Below the pieces are notes generated by a model. The model ran no database searches, was not told where the DNA came from, and was given only the letters and a program-made list of their open reading frames with translations. Shown here in pieces: positions 35,973 to 46,910 of a DNA stretch of 64,000 bases. The translations under genes and the position numbers were made by a program. The DNA comes from Crotalaria pallida (taxonomy: Eukaryota; Streptophyta; Magnoliopsida; Fabales; Fabaceae). The stretch covers positions 65,863,001-65,927,000 of the forward strand of contig CM075656.1 in assembly GCA_037953625.1 (NCBI GenBank), in the 5' to 3' direction. Every line of letters starts with the position of its first letter. The stretch's first letter is position 1.

Positions 35973-36528
35973 TTCTCCATCCCAAAAAAAAAAGCAAAAA
36001 GGTGTAAAAAAAAGGTCTTAAAATGAAGTCCTAACATTAAATAAAAATGTATGAAAATTATATGTTATGATATGTGATTGAATAATGAATAAATGAAAAT
36101 TATATGTTAAATTACTAGATTAGTTATTGATTGATTTATCAGGCAAAATATTAAAACCATGTTTTTTTTTTAATTATGTCACAAGTCCCTGAAGTTTGGG
36201 GTACTTTTGCCAGATACCCTTATTCTTTTTTTCGCAATGTCTGTTACTTCTGGGTTTGTCATATACCCCTATTACCAATTCTGACCAATTTTGCTGACAT
36301 ATAACATTAGAATCCTAATCAGACGCAAGAGATTGGTAATGTTATATGTCAGCAAAATTGGCCAGAATTGGTAATAGGGGTATATGACAAACCCAGAAGT
36401 AACACACATTGCGAAAAAAAAAGAATAAGGGTATCTGGCAAAAGTACCACAAACTTCAGAGACTTGTGACATAATTAAATTTTTTTTTTTTACTTTTCAA
36501 AAAATTAAATTTGTTTGGACGGAGGGAA
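35973..36528. mobile_element. Stowaway-like MITE split by a nested foldback
   Basis: The left end TTTCTCCATCCC and inverted right end TATTCCCTCCGTCC resemble mariner MITE ends, and the interior (AAGGTCTTAAAATGAAGTCC) resembles the Stowaway at 32379. The foldback at 36172-36476 interrupts it. Boundaries are good to a few bases. Confidence 0.6.
36172..36476. mobile_element. Near-perfect foldback element with about 138-bp arms
   Basis: Arms 36172-36309 and 36337-36476 are inverted copies with few differences (AATTATGTCACAAGTC on the left, GACTTGTGACATAATT on the right; ACCAATTCTGACCAATTTTG against CAAAATTGGCCAGAATTGGT). Only about 27 bp separate the arms. A transcript would form a long double-stranded hairpin. 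Confidence 0.85.
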
Positions 36529-36776
36529 TACCATTTTCCTTATCCATATTAACATGTGGCCATATTTTTACGTGAATTGTTCAAAGCCATCTCCCTATGA
36601 AAATCCAAAGGCCAAACAACCAACGGCAGTGCGCCGCAGTTTGGTTCACTGTCAACTTGTCATCTAGTACTATCTTATCTTGTTCATAGTGGTGCAAGGG
36701 CCGAAATCATCCTCGTTAGCATTTACGTACGTCTTCGATCTGGTTCAGGAAACAAAACACATGCTCCTTTATTTCT

Positions 36777-37516
36777 AGACTAATGCTTTTTGGCTCCTGA
36801 CTTTTTGATTATTTTTAATTTTTATGAACCAATACATTCTTTTGTGTGTTATTATTTTCGATTTTACAAAAATAGAAAAACATTTTCGACGCTGAAAAGT
36901 CAGAAGTTTTTTTCTAACTGCGGAGAGTCGTAAATTTTTGGAATTTTTTTTCTTTCCAAATAACACGTACAGAACAATGAACCAAAGTTACTATCATTTG
37001 CAAACATAAACAATACTACGTTAAAAAGGTATCCTCTAAATATTTAAATCTACCTTCAAAGTTCTATGAACTACAGTGTAGTATTATCCATCCCACTTAA
37101 TTATTATTATTATTTTTCTTGTGATCCCATTTAATTATTATTATTGTACATCTTAATATTAAATGACAGTTTTAATTTTATAAGAAGTTTCATATTATCC
37201 GTACCATACCCCATGATCAAGTAGGACATATGTTTAAGTTCACCAAAAAAATAAAAAAATAGGAAATATACAACATATTTTTCAATAAAAATTGTTATAA
37301 ACTCCAAATTCCAAACAGAACACTCATGCTCTGCCTTCTTGATGAACCAAATTATGTTAAACAGCTACTCACATAACATTTCCGACTCTCCACGGTCGGA
37401 AACGTTTTTCCATCTTTGTAGAATCGGAAATAATAACACACAAAAGGATATTTTGGTCCATACAAATTAAAAATGGGGGCCAAAAAGTCACTTATGGGGC
37501 CAAAAGGCAATAGTCT
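36777..37516. mobile_element. 740-bp foldback/MITE with long terminal inverted repeats
   Basis: The ends AGACTAATGCTTTTTGGC and inverted AGACTATTGCCTTTTGGC extend into arms of well over 100 bp (CTTTTGTGTGTTATTATTT occurs in both). The 6-bp duplication ATTTCT flanks it (36771-36776 and 37517-37522). No transposase. Family not certain. Confidence 0.8.
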
Positions 37517-38211
37517 ATTTCTATTCTTACTACTTGTATTTCACTTTTTTTTCTTTGTTATAGTAGGTGATATTTAACTACTTTATAAAAGATATATATA
37601 ATTATATTTTTTAAACTTTTAAAAATATATTTTAACATTATTATATTGGGTAATTATTTGATGCTCTCTTTTTTAATATTGCTTCAATCTTCCCTTTTCA
37701 TAATATTATTGATTTAGTAATAAAAAAACCTTGATGATTGACATTAAAAATTTAAATAATGATAAATTGTAATATTGATCTTAAGGTAAGTACGAGATGA
37801 TAATATCTGCCATCATTTTTGAAAGATTGTTGAAGTTTAGGATGCTCTCATGTTGGTGGAATGACTATCATAGATGAACCTGAATATTAACATCTACGAA
37901 CGGAGAAAGTTGTCGGGGACTAATGTAAGTAGTTTTTTTTCAAAGTGAGGGACTAAAGAAGAATTATTGAAAAGTCAAGGACTAGAATGAAAGCTCCTTA
38001 CAAAGTGAGGGACTAATTAAAGTGACAGTTTAGTCATTAAATAATAAGACTCACTACCTTATATTATCTTTCTTATCATATCCGCCAAAGGAGTCATAAA
38101 TATTTCCAACTTTATCAAAAATTCATTACATAAAGGATATATGTGATCTAGAATTAAAGAGCATTGCTATATAGTACTCACTCTCTTTTTGAATATAAGC
38201 CTTTTTGTTAG

Positions 38212-38502
38212 AGGTGACAATTTGGGTTACCCGATTGGGTTCGGGTCTGGGCGCATTCCAGGGTTATGATCGGGTCGGGCTAAAAAAGCCCAGATAAAAT
38301 TCGGGTAAAAAAAATCTAACTAAACTTGGCAGAGGGTCATATTTTTAAATCTAATTTGGGTTTTTATATGTGATTTTAACTTGCGGCCTGGATGTTTATT
38401 GGATCCGAGCTTTATAACTCGGGTTAAAAGGCCTGGGATCTATTCGAGTTGTATTTTAAGAGTCTAAACCCATTGGGTTCTAGTTTTTTGACCTCCCTTG
38501 TT
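38212..38502. mobile_element. Possible degenerate hAT-like element
   Basis: Starts AGAGGTGACAATTTGGGTTACCC and ends AACCCATTGGGTTC...TTGACCTCCCTT; GGGTTCGGGT-type words near both ends recall the hAT at 25993. The flanks share TTGTTA only partly. Low confidence. Confidence 0.35.
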
Positions 38503-38699
38503 AATTAGTTAACCCTCTTTTTTAAAGAAAAATTCTATAATAATCTTACAAATTTTTAATAATCCCAAAATACCCTTTTTTATTTCATCTTTATCCCTCC
38601 CTTCTTTCACTCATGTTTAAATTTCAAATTCAAATATTTCTCTCATAGCACAATATTCAAGGAGCACATGATTTCTCTTACTAATTTAGTCTTGTAACT

Positions 38700-38876
38700 G
38701 CAGCCAAGAAAAAGAAGAACAAAAGAAGGAAGAAAGAAGAACCACGTACAGAGCAAAGAAAAGGGACACACAAAGAAGGAACACAACACAAAGAAGGAAA
38801 AGGACACAGAGCAAGGAAGAAGAAAGAAAGAAAGGAAGGAAGAAACACAGCAAAGCAAGGAAACAAAGCAAGGTAC
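38700..38876. repeat. Purine-rich (GAA/GGA) tract
   Basis: About 170 bp of AAGAAGGAAGAAAG-type sequence. It lies about 1 kb before the plant-mobile-domain gene and may be its leader. The TTTTA-type low-complexity run at 39520-39720 follows. Confidence 0.7.
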
Positions 38877-39095
38877 ATTCACTCGCTGCAACTGGTTTTT
38901 TTTTTTTTAATATATTTTCGGTTTTATTTGCATTGTGTTAGAAATTATGATTTACTTAGGTTAATAGTTATATGTTCTTGTTGTTTAATGTTTTGGATAT
39001 GTTTATTGTAATTTTTGATTGGGTTATTGTATGAAAATCGTGTCTCTGCGTACGAATATGGAAATGCCATTGTTAGGGATCCCTCGTTTAGGGGT

Positions 39096-39198
39096 CAGCG
39101 AGAGTGTTATTTTTCTGAAAAATAACACCCTCGCTGAGGATGCAGCTAGAGAACAAATTCATGCTTTCGCTGCACCCTCAGCGAGGGTGTTATTTTTA
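39096..39198. repeat. 41-bp near-perfect palindrome plus a third arm
   Basis: Arms 39096-39115 and 39117-39136 (CAGCGAGaGTGTTATTTTTC and its complement, one mismatch) are separated by one base. A third arm at 39179-39197 pairs perfectly with the second across a 42-nt loop. A shortened copy (GTCAGCGAGTGTTAT) occurs at about 39497. Confidence 0.85.
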
Positions 39199-39953
39199 AT
39201 TATTTAATTTTTAAATTATAATAATATTTATAAAAATAATTATTTAAAATTATATAAAATTTTTGTTATTATATATTTTATAAAAATAATATTTATAAAA
39301 ATATCAAGAAGTTTATCTTTTAGCATTCAAAAATTTTAATTTAATTTGAATGCATCCATCCTCATATATAGGAGATTTGAATTTGTTTATGTTATGATAT
39401 TGATATAAGGAAAGATTAAGAGGAATATAATGTTAATCTGAAAAAGGAATAGGATAAATATTAATTAATTTAAATAATTTAATATTATTCTTGGGAGTCA
39501 GCGAGTGTTATAAATATTTGATTTTAATTTTAATTTTTTTAATTTTTTAATTTTATTTTACTATTTATTTTTAATATGTTTTATTTTATTTTATTATTAT
39601 TTAATTTTAACTTTTTATTTTTATTTTATTTTTATAATATATTTTAATATGTTTTATTTATTTTTTATTAATTAATTTTATTTTATTTTATTATTATTTC
39701 ATTTTAACTTTTTAATTATTATCTTGTTCTTTCTTTAAGTTTTATATTTTTTAAGCGTTGAGTATATATTTTTAATTTGTTGGTACACATGAATAATTAC
39801 TAATGTATTTAATATTTATTATATTACTAATTACTAATTTTATTTATTTTTTCCATTGTTTATTTTAGCAACATTGATTATTTTACCTATTTACTCTTTT
39901 TTTTTATTGCATTTTATATTTTATTATTTTGACATTGTATTTTGCAATTTCAG

Positions 39954-42002
39954 ATGCCGAGGATGAAGAACGCAACCGTCAGCGGCAACGGGGATGACGA
40001 TGACATGCCCAAGATGAGAGATTATTTGACAGTTTCGGGTAGACGGCGACGGATGGAGCGAAGAGGACCTTCTCATGCCGTTCCTGATCCTCCTCCTCCT
40101 CCTGCTGCTGTTGCTCCTCCTTCTTCTTCTCCTTCTCCTTCTCCTTCTCCTTCTCCTTCTTCTTCTTCTTCTTCTTCAGATGATGATGATGATGATGGTG
40201 CTGATGATACACAGACCGAGATCGTCTATGAGGATTATCAGGATACTTCGTTGTTGAAGTCATACGACGAGCACCAGGCGAAGCAAATATGGCAAGGAAG
40301 GGTAAGTATTCGTAACGAGACTAAAAATTAATTTAAATTTAATTTTATCTATTTCTTTAATTAATTGATATTTATTTTTATTTATTTGTTTTACTAATTT
40401 CTCTTAATTTAAATTGTGCAGGATCGTCTCTTAAACCGATGCCACAACCATGAATTTGATATGCTATCATTAGATGTCGTGCCACAGCAAGTGCGGGCAG
40501 TCGTCGAGGCATTCGGCTTGGCTCCGTTGATCTCTTCGTCATACAGCGTAGTCGACAGGCGATTGATCGGGACATTCGTCGATAGATGGTACGAGGATAC
40601 CGACACGTTTCATCTCCCATGCGGGGAGATGACTATCACCCTGGATGACGTGTCGTCTATCCTGCATATCCCGGTGACAGGGCTTTTGATCGGTTGGGAT
40701 AAACCCAATCAGGCGGATGCAGTGGAGCTGATGACTGCGTTGCTCGGTATGGGTCATGCCGAGGCTACCAAAGAGGCGATGGACCTCAAGAGTGGTGCTA
40801 TAAGGTTTAGCACGCTGAAGGAGGTGTACAGCAGAGCGGTTATTCAACAGCGATATGATATTGCCGTTAAATGTTATCTCCTTTACTTGGTGGGTAGCAC
40901 ATTGTTCGCAGATAAGACGAACAACTCTATTGGTTATCACCTGCTGCTCGCTTTGGAGGACCTTACCATGGTTGATCAATATGCATAGGGGGCTAGTGCA
41001 CTAGCCTATTTATATGATCACCTGTCATTCGCCAGCAAGGCGAATAAGGTCTCTTTGACCGGCTACATGTCTTTGCTGCAGGTAAACAAATATGAATTCA
41101 TAATGTTTATTCATAAAAATATTCATCATGTTTATTTAAATTCATAATGTTTTATTAAATTCTTATGTTTAGTTAAATTCATTATTTAAAATAATTAATT
41201 GATGGTTTATTTGCAGGCATGGATACTAGACCATTTTCCAACCATTGGTCCATGTGCTATACGCTCTACTGATTATGATGAGACCATGCGTCGGATCTTC
41301 AAGTGGAGTCCTCAGCAATCCGTGCGCAACTCGGAGTACACATATCGCATGTTTTTGGAGAGGCTCACTGCGGATCAGGTTGTATGGCAGCCGTTTAACC
41401 CCAATCACCGAGATGCCCGCCCCTTCGAGGAGGTAGCTTTCTATTCCGGATATCTCCGGTATGGCATGATGCGTAGGGCTTATCTTCCTGATAGGGTTTT
41501 GTGCCAGTTTGGATACATTCAGAGTATTCCGAGGAATCCACCTGTGGGAAGACCCCTCGCTTCAGCCATTGATGAGAGTTTCGCGGAGTGGCACCTCCAT
41601 CTGTTGGACGACGCTACGAGAGGAGATCACATCACTTATGATGGTGAATGTGAACTTGACTATTATGATTGGCTGCATAGGTTTTCCCATCCTTTTCTCT
41701 TACCCTCCTCGGTCAGGGTGGATCGTCCTGAAGCTACATTGCTGGTAAGTTCATTCATTACTTGTAAGGTATAATAATATTATATTAAATTTTAGTATTA
41801 TCTACTTATCGGTGATTTGTTACATTTGTAGGCTCGCGCTCAACGGAGATTTGCTGAACAATCGCAGCGCTTGGAGCCGTTGTTGTCACAGCTTCAGGAA
41901 CCTTATCTGGAGGTGGTGAGGACACATGTTGTACAGACGACTATGGGTAGGGGAAGGGGAAGGGGTAGTGGAAGGGGAAGCGGTAGGCAAAGGCTACAGT
42001 AG
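39954..42002 (+). pseudogene. Plant mobile domain (PMD, MAIN-like) gene with a premature stop
   Basis: Four exons join in phase with GT..AG borders: 39954-40301, 40422-41081, 41217-41744 and 41832-42002. Exon 1 encodes a Pro/Ser-rich then Asp-rich low-complexity segment. Exons 2-3 hold the PMD: FVDRWYEDTDTFHLPCGEMT, TLDDVSSILHIPVTG, GYMSLLQ, AWILDHFPT and YDYYDWLHRFSHP-like text. Exon 4 ends in an RG/GS-rich tail. A TAG at 40986-40988 falls in a conserved stretch that continues in frame, so the gene is probably non-functional or would give a protein truncated within the PMD. PMD proteins occur in host genes (MAIN/MAIL, silencing and genome stability in Arabidopsis) and in transposable elements; this copy lies in TE-dense DNA next to an OTU gene, which favours a TE origin. 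Confidence 0.82.
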
Positions 42003-42379
42003 TTCAGTTGACTTTGTGTTGACTTTATGTTTTATGACTTTGAGTTTTATGACTTTACGTGTAGGAGTTTACTTTGTGTTGATTTTATTTTATTATAATT
42101 TTATTTATTTGATTTTCCTTTTTTAAAATTAATGTTTGGAAAAAAAAATAAATTTAATAATTTATCTATAGTATTATATAAAATTACGAAATTACCCCTG
42201 GTCAACAAAATTACCAATATACCCTTTCCTTCCAAAATCACAGAAATACCCTTTAACCACCAAAATTATCAAAATACCATCTACCCCCTTTCTTTAAACA
42301 CTCTCAACACCTCAAGATGTATCCAATTGAATAAAAATATCTTTTAACTGAATTCAAAAATATCATTAAAATAAAAATT

Positions 42380-43339
42380 AAAAAAAAAATAAAAATTCAA
42401 TCAATATCATGTACAACGCCTCCCCATTCGGAGGAGGTATTAAATCTCTAAATAATGCAATGCGATCAAAAAATATGGTACCCCAAGGAGCTGCACATTC
42501 GTTAAAAAAATGTTTCCAAGACGGATGAATAGATGGTAATGGTGACCCTTCCTTCAAGAAAACTTGAACCCAATGATTTGCCTTAACATTAGGGTCCAAC
42601 GAACAGCACATATCGACATTCCCGATTACCCAAAGTTTTTGATGCATGGGAGGTGCTTTAGTGTACGGTAAAAACGTTAAACAAGCTCCCATATGACGAG
42701 CCATCGAAACAAGAACCACATTGTACCTGTTAGCATACATCAAGTTAGTATAAGGTATAAATGTAAAACAATCTCATGTAAAGAATATCCACAATATACC
42801 TGTTAGCAATGACATGCCCCAATGCGGGAAGAATCAACCATTTATCTTCAAGAACACCGCCAATGTTGCCCACATGTAGTGATCTGAGCACAAAGTCATA
42901 ATCATCGTTCCCAATCATCTGGATGTACATCTCCTTGTGTTGCTTGATCTCACGTATAAGATCATTCCGGACAAGCATATAAGAATCCTCAGACTGATAC
43001 TCATACAAGCTAATTGATCGAAAACCACAATTTCCATCTGCTCTCACATCAACAATTTGATCGATATATTGTTGCATGCAGGAGGGAAATTGTTGTAAGT
43101 ATGGAGATCTCACATTAGCTTGTTGAGAGCTACTTTTGGAGGATTGTTGAGAGTTTTGTTGGGAAGCTTTTGGAGTAATTTTGGACGATTTTTGAGAGCT
43201 TTGCTGGGAAGCTTTTGGAGGATTTTTGGGTGATTTTTGAGAGCTTTGTTGGGAAGCTTCTGGAGGATTTTTGGGTGATTTTTGAGAGCTTTGTTGGGAA
43301 GCTTTTTGTGAAGCCTTTTTTTATTCTTTCTCGGCATAT
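42380..43339 (-). pseudogene. OTU-like cysteine protease gene (TE-associated), probable frameshift
   Basis: The likely start is the ATG at 43339 (MPRKNKK). An A-run just after it needs a one-base shift to enter the frame with 15-residue repeats (about three copies of a SKSPKNPPEASQQSS-like unit, 45 bp each). The OTU domain follows, with the Asp-Cys motif VRADGNCGFRSIS, an intron (donor 42799, acceptor 42727) joining ...GHVIAN to YNVVLVSM, and a candidate catalytic His in NHWVQVFL. It ends near 42380. OTU enzymes remove ubiquitin; in plants similar domains occur with Mutator-like transposons. It is convergent with the PMD gene. Its upstream DNA is displaced by LTR D. I cannot say whether it is expressed. 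Confidence 0.65.
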
Positions 43340-43667
43340 TCCCATCCCGATGGATCACGCTTTGTTGATCTCTCATGATCACTCGTACGCCCTTTTTGTA
43401 ACACCCCTAATTTTCGTCTCCCCAATTAACCAAGAAATTAATTATAACAATTATTTTATAATTGATTTATATTGATTTTGAAGGTTTTAGTTTTTGTACA
43501 TTATGTGTTTTTATATATAAAAATATGAGTTATATTTTTATATGGTTATTTTGTACAAAAATATGAATATTGTAATTTAGTCCTTGGGTTGGGACCTAAT
43601 TGCAATATTAAAAAGGTTTTTGAAGAAAGAGTAATTAAAATATTAATTTTTGAATTTTATCAGTATG

Positions 43668-45154
43668 TAACCGGTTAGAAGGGCTCTGTAACCGGTTACA
43701 CGATGAACTCAGAAATTGGGATTAGTGCATTTGATGAGTAATCACCCAATTAATCCAGAAATCGCCACGAAACCAGCCTCAGATTAATGGAGAACACACG
43801 TCGGTGTGCATGTTACTCCAATTCGTCTATAAAATGCTGAATTTCTGACGATTTGGGGTTGATTTCTGCATTTGGTGTTGAAGAGAGGCTGATTAAGGTT
43901 TCCGATTCGTGTGGGTAAATTCTTCTTCTTCTCTGAGTAATGATAAGCGAGTGATACACCATTACAAAGCTTGAATCAAGGGCTTTGTATTTATATAAGG
44001 TTTGTGAGTTGAGAGTTCCTGAGCTAGGAGAAATCGATTCACGAAGTTGGAGGTTCAAAGCTGTCATAGATCTGTATTGGGTTTCTGGAACTGACTTTGA
44101 GCTTCGATTTTGGTAAGCTCAAGTCTTCTCTTGTTCTAGACTTGACTTCCTTTCAAAGTTCATGTTGCATGGTTTTGATAATGACCATTTTCCCTAATTT
44201 CCATGTCCATTTCATGTTCCAAATCCCTTGATCAATCTACTCTGTCAAAACGGTTCTGGTTTGAGGAGGAGCTTTGGGTGTTTGGTGTTCTACCTCAAAT
44301 CTCTGCTCAAATCTTGTTCAAGCACGAACCTCAGGTAAGGGGGAAGCTTAATATTTGCTAGAATGAGAATAAATTGTGGTAGAATATAGGATGAGTCACC
44401 AAGAGACTCAAAGGGCATAAGTTAAAATGGTTAAGTGGCTTGGAGGCCAATCTGAGCTCAATTGTTGTTATGAGCAATGTTATCTAGATGCATGCAAGCT
44501 GTATTGATGTTGGATTCATGACTTATTTGGATATTATGTGAATTGATGCATTAAGTTGTGAAATATGTGCAATTATGTGCAATTTGAGTATCTAAGTTGA
44601 ATGCATGCAAGATAGATATGTTTTTGTGTATGAACATGTTTTTCTTAAGGTATATGAACTCTGTGAATGTTGAAATTTGGTTAGATTTGAGAAATGAAAA
44701 GAATGATTTGTCAAACCTCTTGTTTTAGTGGACTGACTGCATAATCTAACCGGTTACTCGATATTTGTAACCGGTTAGACACTGCAAAATTTCAAATGAG
44801 AATAAGTTTATAAAAATCAGTCCTGTGGTTTTATTAATTCTACTCAAATCTGAACTTTAATTTCATTGGAAACAATCTGAAAATGAGTTGATTATACTGT
44901 CATGGTTCAGATTAAAGGGTAAGAGTTAATACCTTAATTTAATGAGATAATTTCAAGAGGAAATTATGCTCTTTTGGAAATAGAATGTGATTTAGACTTT
45001 TGAATGAGAAAAACAGTGGTTTGAGGTATAAAACATTGTTAAACTTGTTTATGGATTGGGTAGAGAATTCAATAAAAAGGGTTTTTCTGAATACAATGGT
45101 AAAACAGTTCAGGTCTGTAATTCTAACCGGTTAGCCTGAAATTGTAACCGGTTA
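43668..45154. repeat. TAACCGGTTA word pairs of LTR D
   Basis: Six perfect copies of the 10-bp palindrome occur as three pairs, 43668/43689, 44747/44768 and 45124/45145. Each pair is spaced exactly 21 bp start to start, while the 11 bases between differ. No other perfect copy was noticed in the window. Confidence 0.9.
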
Positions 45155-46011
45155 GTACCTGAATCTGAAAAATAAAAAGTTAAGTTTTGAATAAAATTGG
45201 TTATGTTTTCCCAATCTAAGTTTAAGGGCATGTTTTTGAGATAATTCAAAGGAGAATTTTGTGCCAAAGATTATGCCTCAAATAAATCATTCAAAAGAGA
45301 AATTGGAATATGTCTAAATCATAGTAATTAATGTAACGATAAAACCAACCTTGATGATTGTGCATCCATATAGAATGGAAGTTTGGTTGGTAGGAACGTT
45401 TATCATATTCTGGGAATATGAGGAGGGTACTCCGGGAGTACCAAATTGTAACCTACTTGATGACACATTATAGATATGTGGCCAGTGTCCGGGACCTGGT
45501 TTTTATGCGTTCTGGGAATGTATGTTAGTGTTCTGGGAACACATTGATATGCAACCTACTTGATGACACATTCTGGGAATGTGGCCAGTGTCCGGGACTT
45601 GGTTTTTATGCGTTCTGGGAACGTATGCGTTCTGGGAACGTGATGCACACTCTGGGAGTGATGCTTATTTATCCAAGTATGGTTTGCTACACGTTCTGGT
45701 AACGTGATGCACACTCTGGGAGTGATGCTATTTATCCAAGTATGGTTTGGCATTACGTTCTGGGAACGAATGTCAGTGTTCCGGGAACACAACGGTGTAT
45801 TGGATGGACGTCCAAGATGGACTTTGTTAGAGGCCTCAGTTGTGGAAGGAAATCATGCATCATGCCACCTGCATTGAAAGAATTATTATGATTAACCGGG
45901 TGTGCTCATACGATTATGCATCATGGTTTGCTACATGTTGACTTGTGGATGTTAGTTTTATTCTCATTTGATTATGCGAATATGTATAGCTAACCCCCAT
46001 GCCCTTATTAG
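44335..46011 (+). other. Predicted intron within LTR D
   Basis: Donor CTCAG|GTAAGG at 44335, about 500 nt after the TATA box. Acceptor after a C/T-rich run (CCCCCATGCCCTTATTAG) at 46010-46011. Size 1.68 kb, similar to the intervals predicted in LTRs A (1.37 kb) and E (1.48 kb). Confidence 0.45.
45404..45790 (+). repeat. Mini-hairpin array in LTR D (about thirteen hairpins)
   Basis: Each hairpin has the apex TC-(T/C)GG-GA with variable complementary arms: CATATTC/GAATATG (45404-45420), GGTACTC/GAGTACC (45426-45442), GTGTTC/GAACAC, CACATTC/GAATGTG, ATGCGTTC/GAACGTAT, CACTC/GAGTG and others. Most arm mismatches are G-T, pairing as G.U in the sense RNA. Longer units repeat in tandem (AACCTACTTGATGACACATT and CCAAGTATGGTTTG each twice). 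Confidence 0.8.
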
Positions 46012-46505
46012 GTGTTGATCGTGCATCTAGCTTGCACAAGAATCAGTAAGGGGAGATGCCCCTTAGGTGCATGCAGAGTGTAGAGAGTGTGGGTTGGGAA
46101 CCCGTTGTGCAGATATCGAGGATCCGACTAGAAGGATGTTTGGACAAGGGACCAGTGACCAGCTCTATAACATTTCTATTTTTAATAGAATTTATATGAT
46201 ACATATTTTGGAAAAGGGTATCATAAAAGGAATTCAGTTTCATCATAATACTTATTTGATAATAATGGACTTGTTACACTTGATATATTTTGGGAGTGTA
46301 ATATGATGATTTTACTATGTTTCCGTAAACTCTGATTTTACTAGTCACCTTCATTATTAATCAAGTGTTTGTGAAAAATAAATTTTCAAGGGAAGGGATA
46401 ATTTCTTATTTTCAAATCTTTTCGAACGATAACAAGTCCAAGTATTCTTAAACTTATTACTTTTCTTATAAAGTAAGATGATATACAAGGAGTGTTACAC
46501 TTTTA

Positions 46506-46517
46506 TGGTATCAGAGC
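46506..46517 (+). other. Primer-binding site of element D
   Basis: TGGTATCAGAGC matches the initiator-Met tRNA PBS exactly, 6 nt after the LTR end. The next 40 bases (AATGGTCCTGACTCTTGG...) resemble the leader of element E (AATGGTTCAACTCTCGG...), showing that D's internal region once followed. Confidence 0.85.
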
Positions 46518-46545
46518 AATGGTCCTGACTCTTGGTCCTTGGGGG

Positions 46546-46910
46546 CAAGCGAGCTAATGTTTTTTTTGCTCGCATACCTCCAAGCGAGCCACCCTGCAAC
46601 GATGAAAAAAAAACTGCATGTATATTGTTTGCTTAATATTAACCATTTCAAACACATACTGAACAAAGAAAAAACATAAAGAATCAAGTTTATGATCATA
46701 GAATTACCTTAATGAATGTTTATGAATTGCTTGCAATTGAAGAAAGGTGGAGGAGAAAAGGGGTTTTGGGTTGATGAAGGGTGGAAGAGGTTGCTGGAGA
46801 GTTAACATGAACAAGAAGAAGAGAAGGAAGAAGAAAAAATAGGTTTCTATTAATAAGAGAAAGAGGGGTATTTTGGGTAGTTTATTTTATAGTAAGGCTA
46901 ATAGGGTCTT
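46546..46910. other. Unassigned sequence between elements D and C
   Basis: After the D leader the sequence changes abruptly. It contains GCGAGC words and a pyrimidine-rich acceptor-like site on the minus strand, possibly the displaced 5' part of the OTU gene, but no coding match supports this. Confidence 0.3.

Larger units (their letters stand above)
43397..46499 (+). mobile_element. Chromovirus-type LTR D (3.1 kb), without element body
   Basis: Starts TGTAACACCCC and ends GTGTTACA; a PBS follows at 46506-46517. Features in order: a TAACCGGTTA pair (43668/43689), TATA box (43828), donor CAG|GTAAGG (44335), two more word pairs (44747/44768 and 45124/45145), a mini-hairpin array (45404-45790), and a pyrimidine-rich acceptor TTATTAG|GTG (46011). 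Plan and end sequences match LTRs A and E. No gag or pol follows, so this is a 5' remnant. It separates the OTU gene from its upstream DNA. Confidence 0.85.

Noticed and set aside
40075..40257. Leucine-run ORF in PMD exon 1.
   Set aside because: It is the alternative frame of the CTC/CTT triplet tract; the PMD frame gives Pro/Ser/Asp and continues into the conserved domain.
43392..46504. LTR D as a clean solo LTR with a CTTTT target duplication (43392-43396 and 46500-46504).
   Set aside because: The right CTTTT is followed directly by an exact 12-nt PBS and leader-like sequence, so it belongs to the element. The left match is a short T-rich coincidence.
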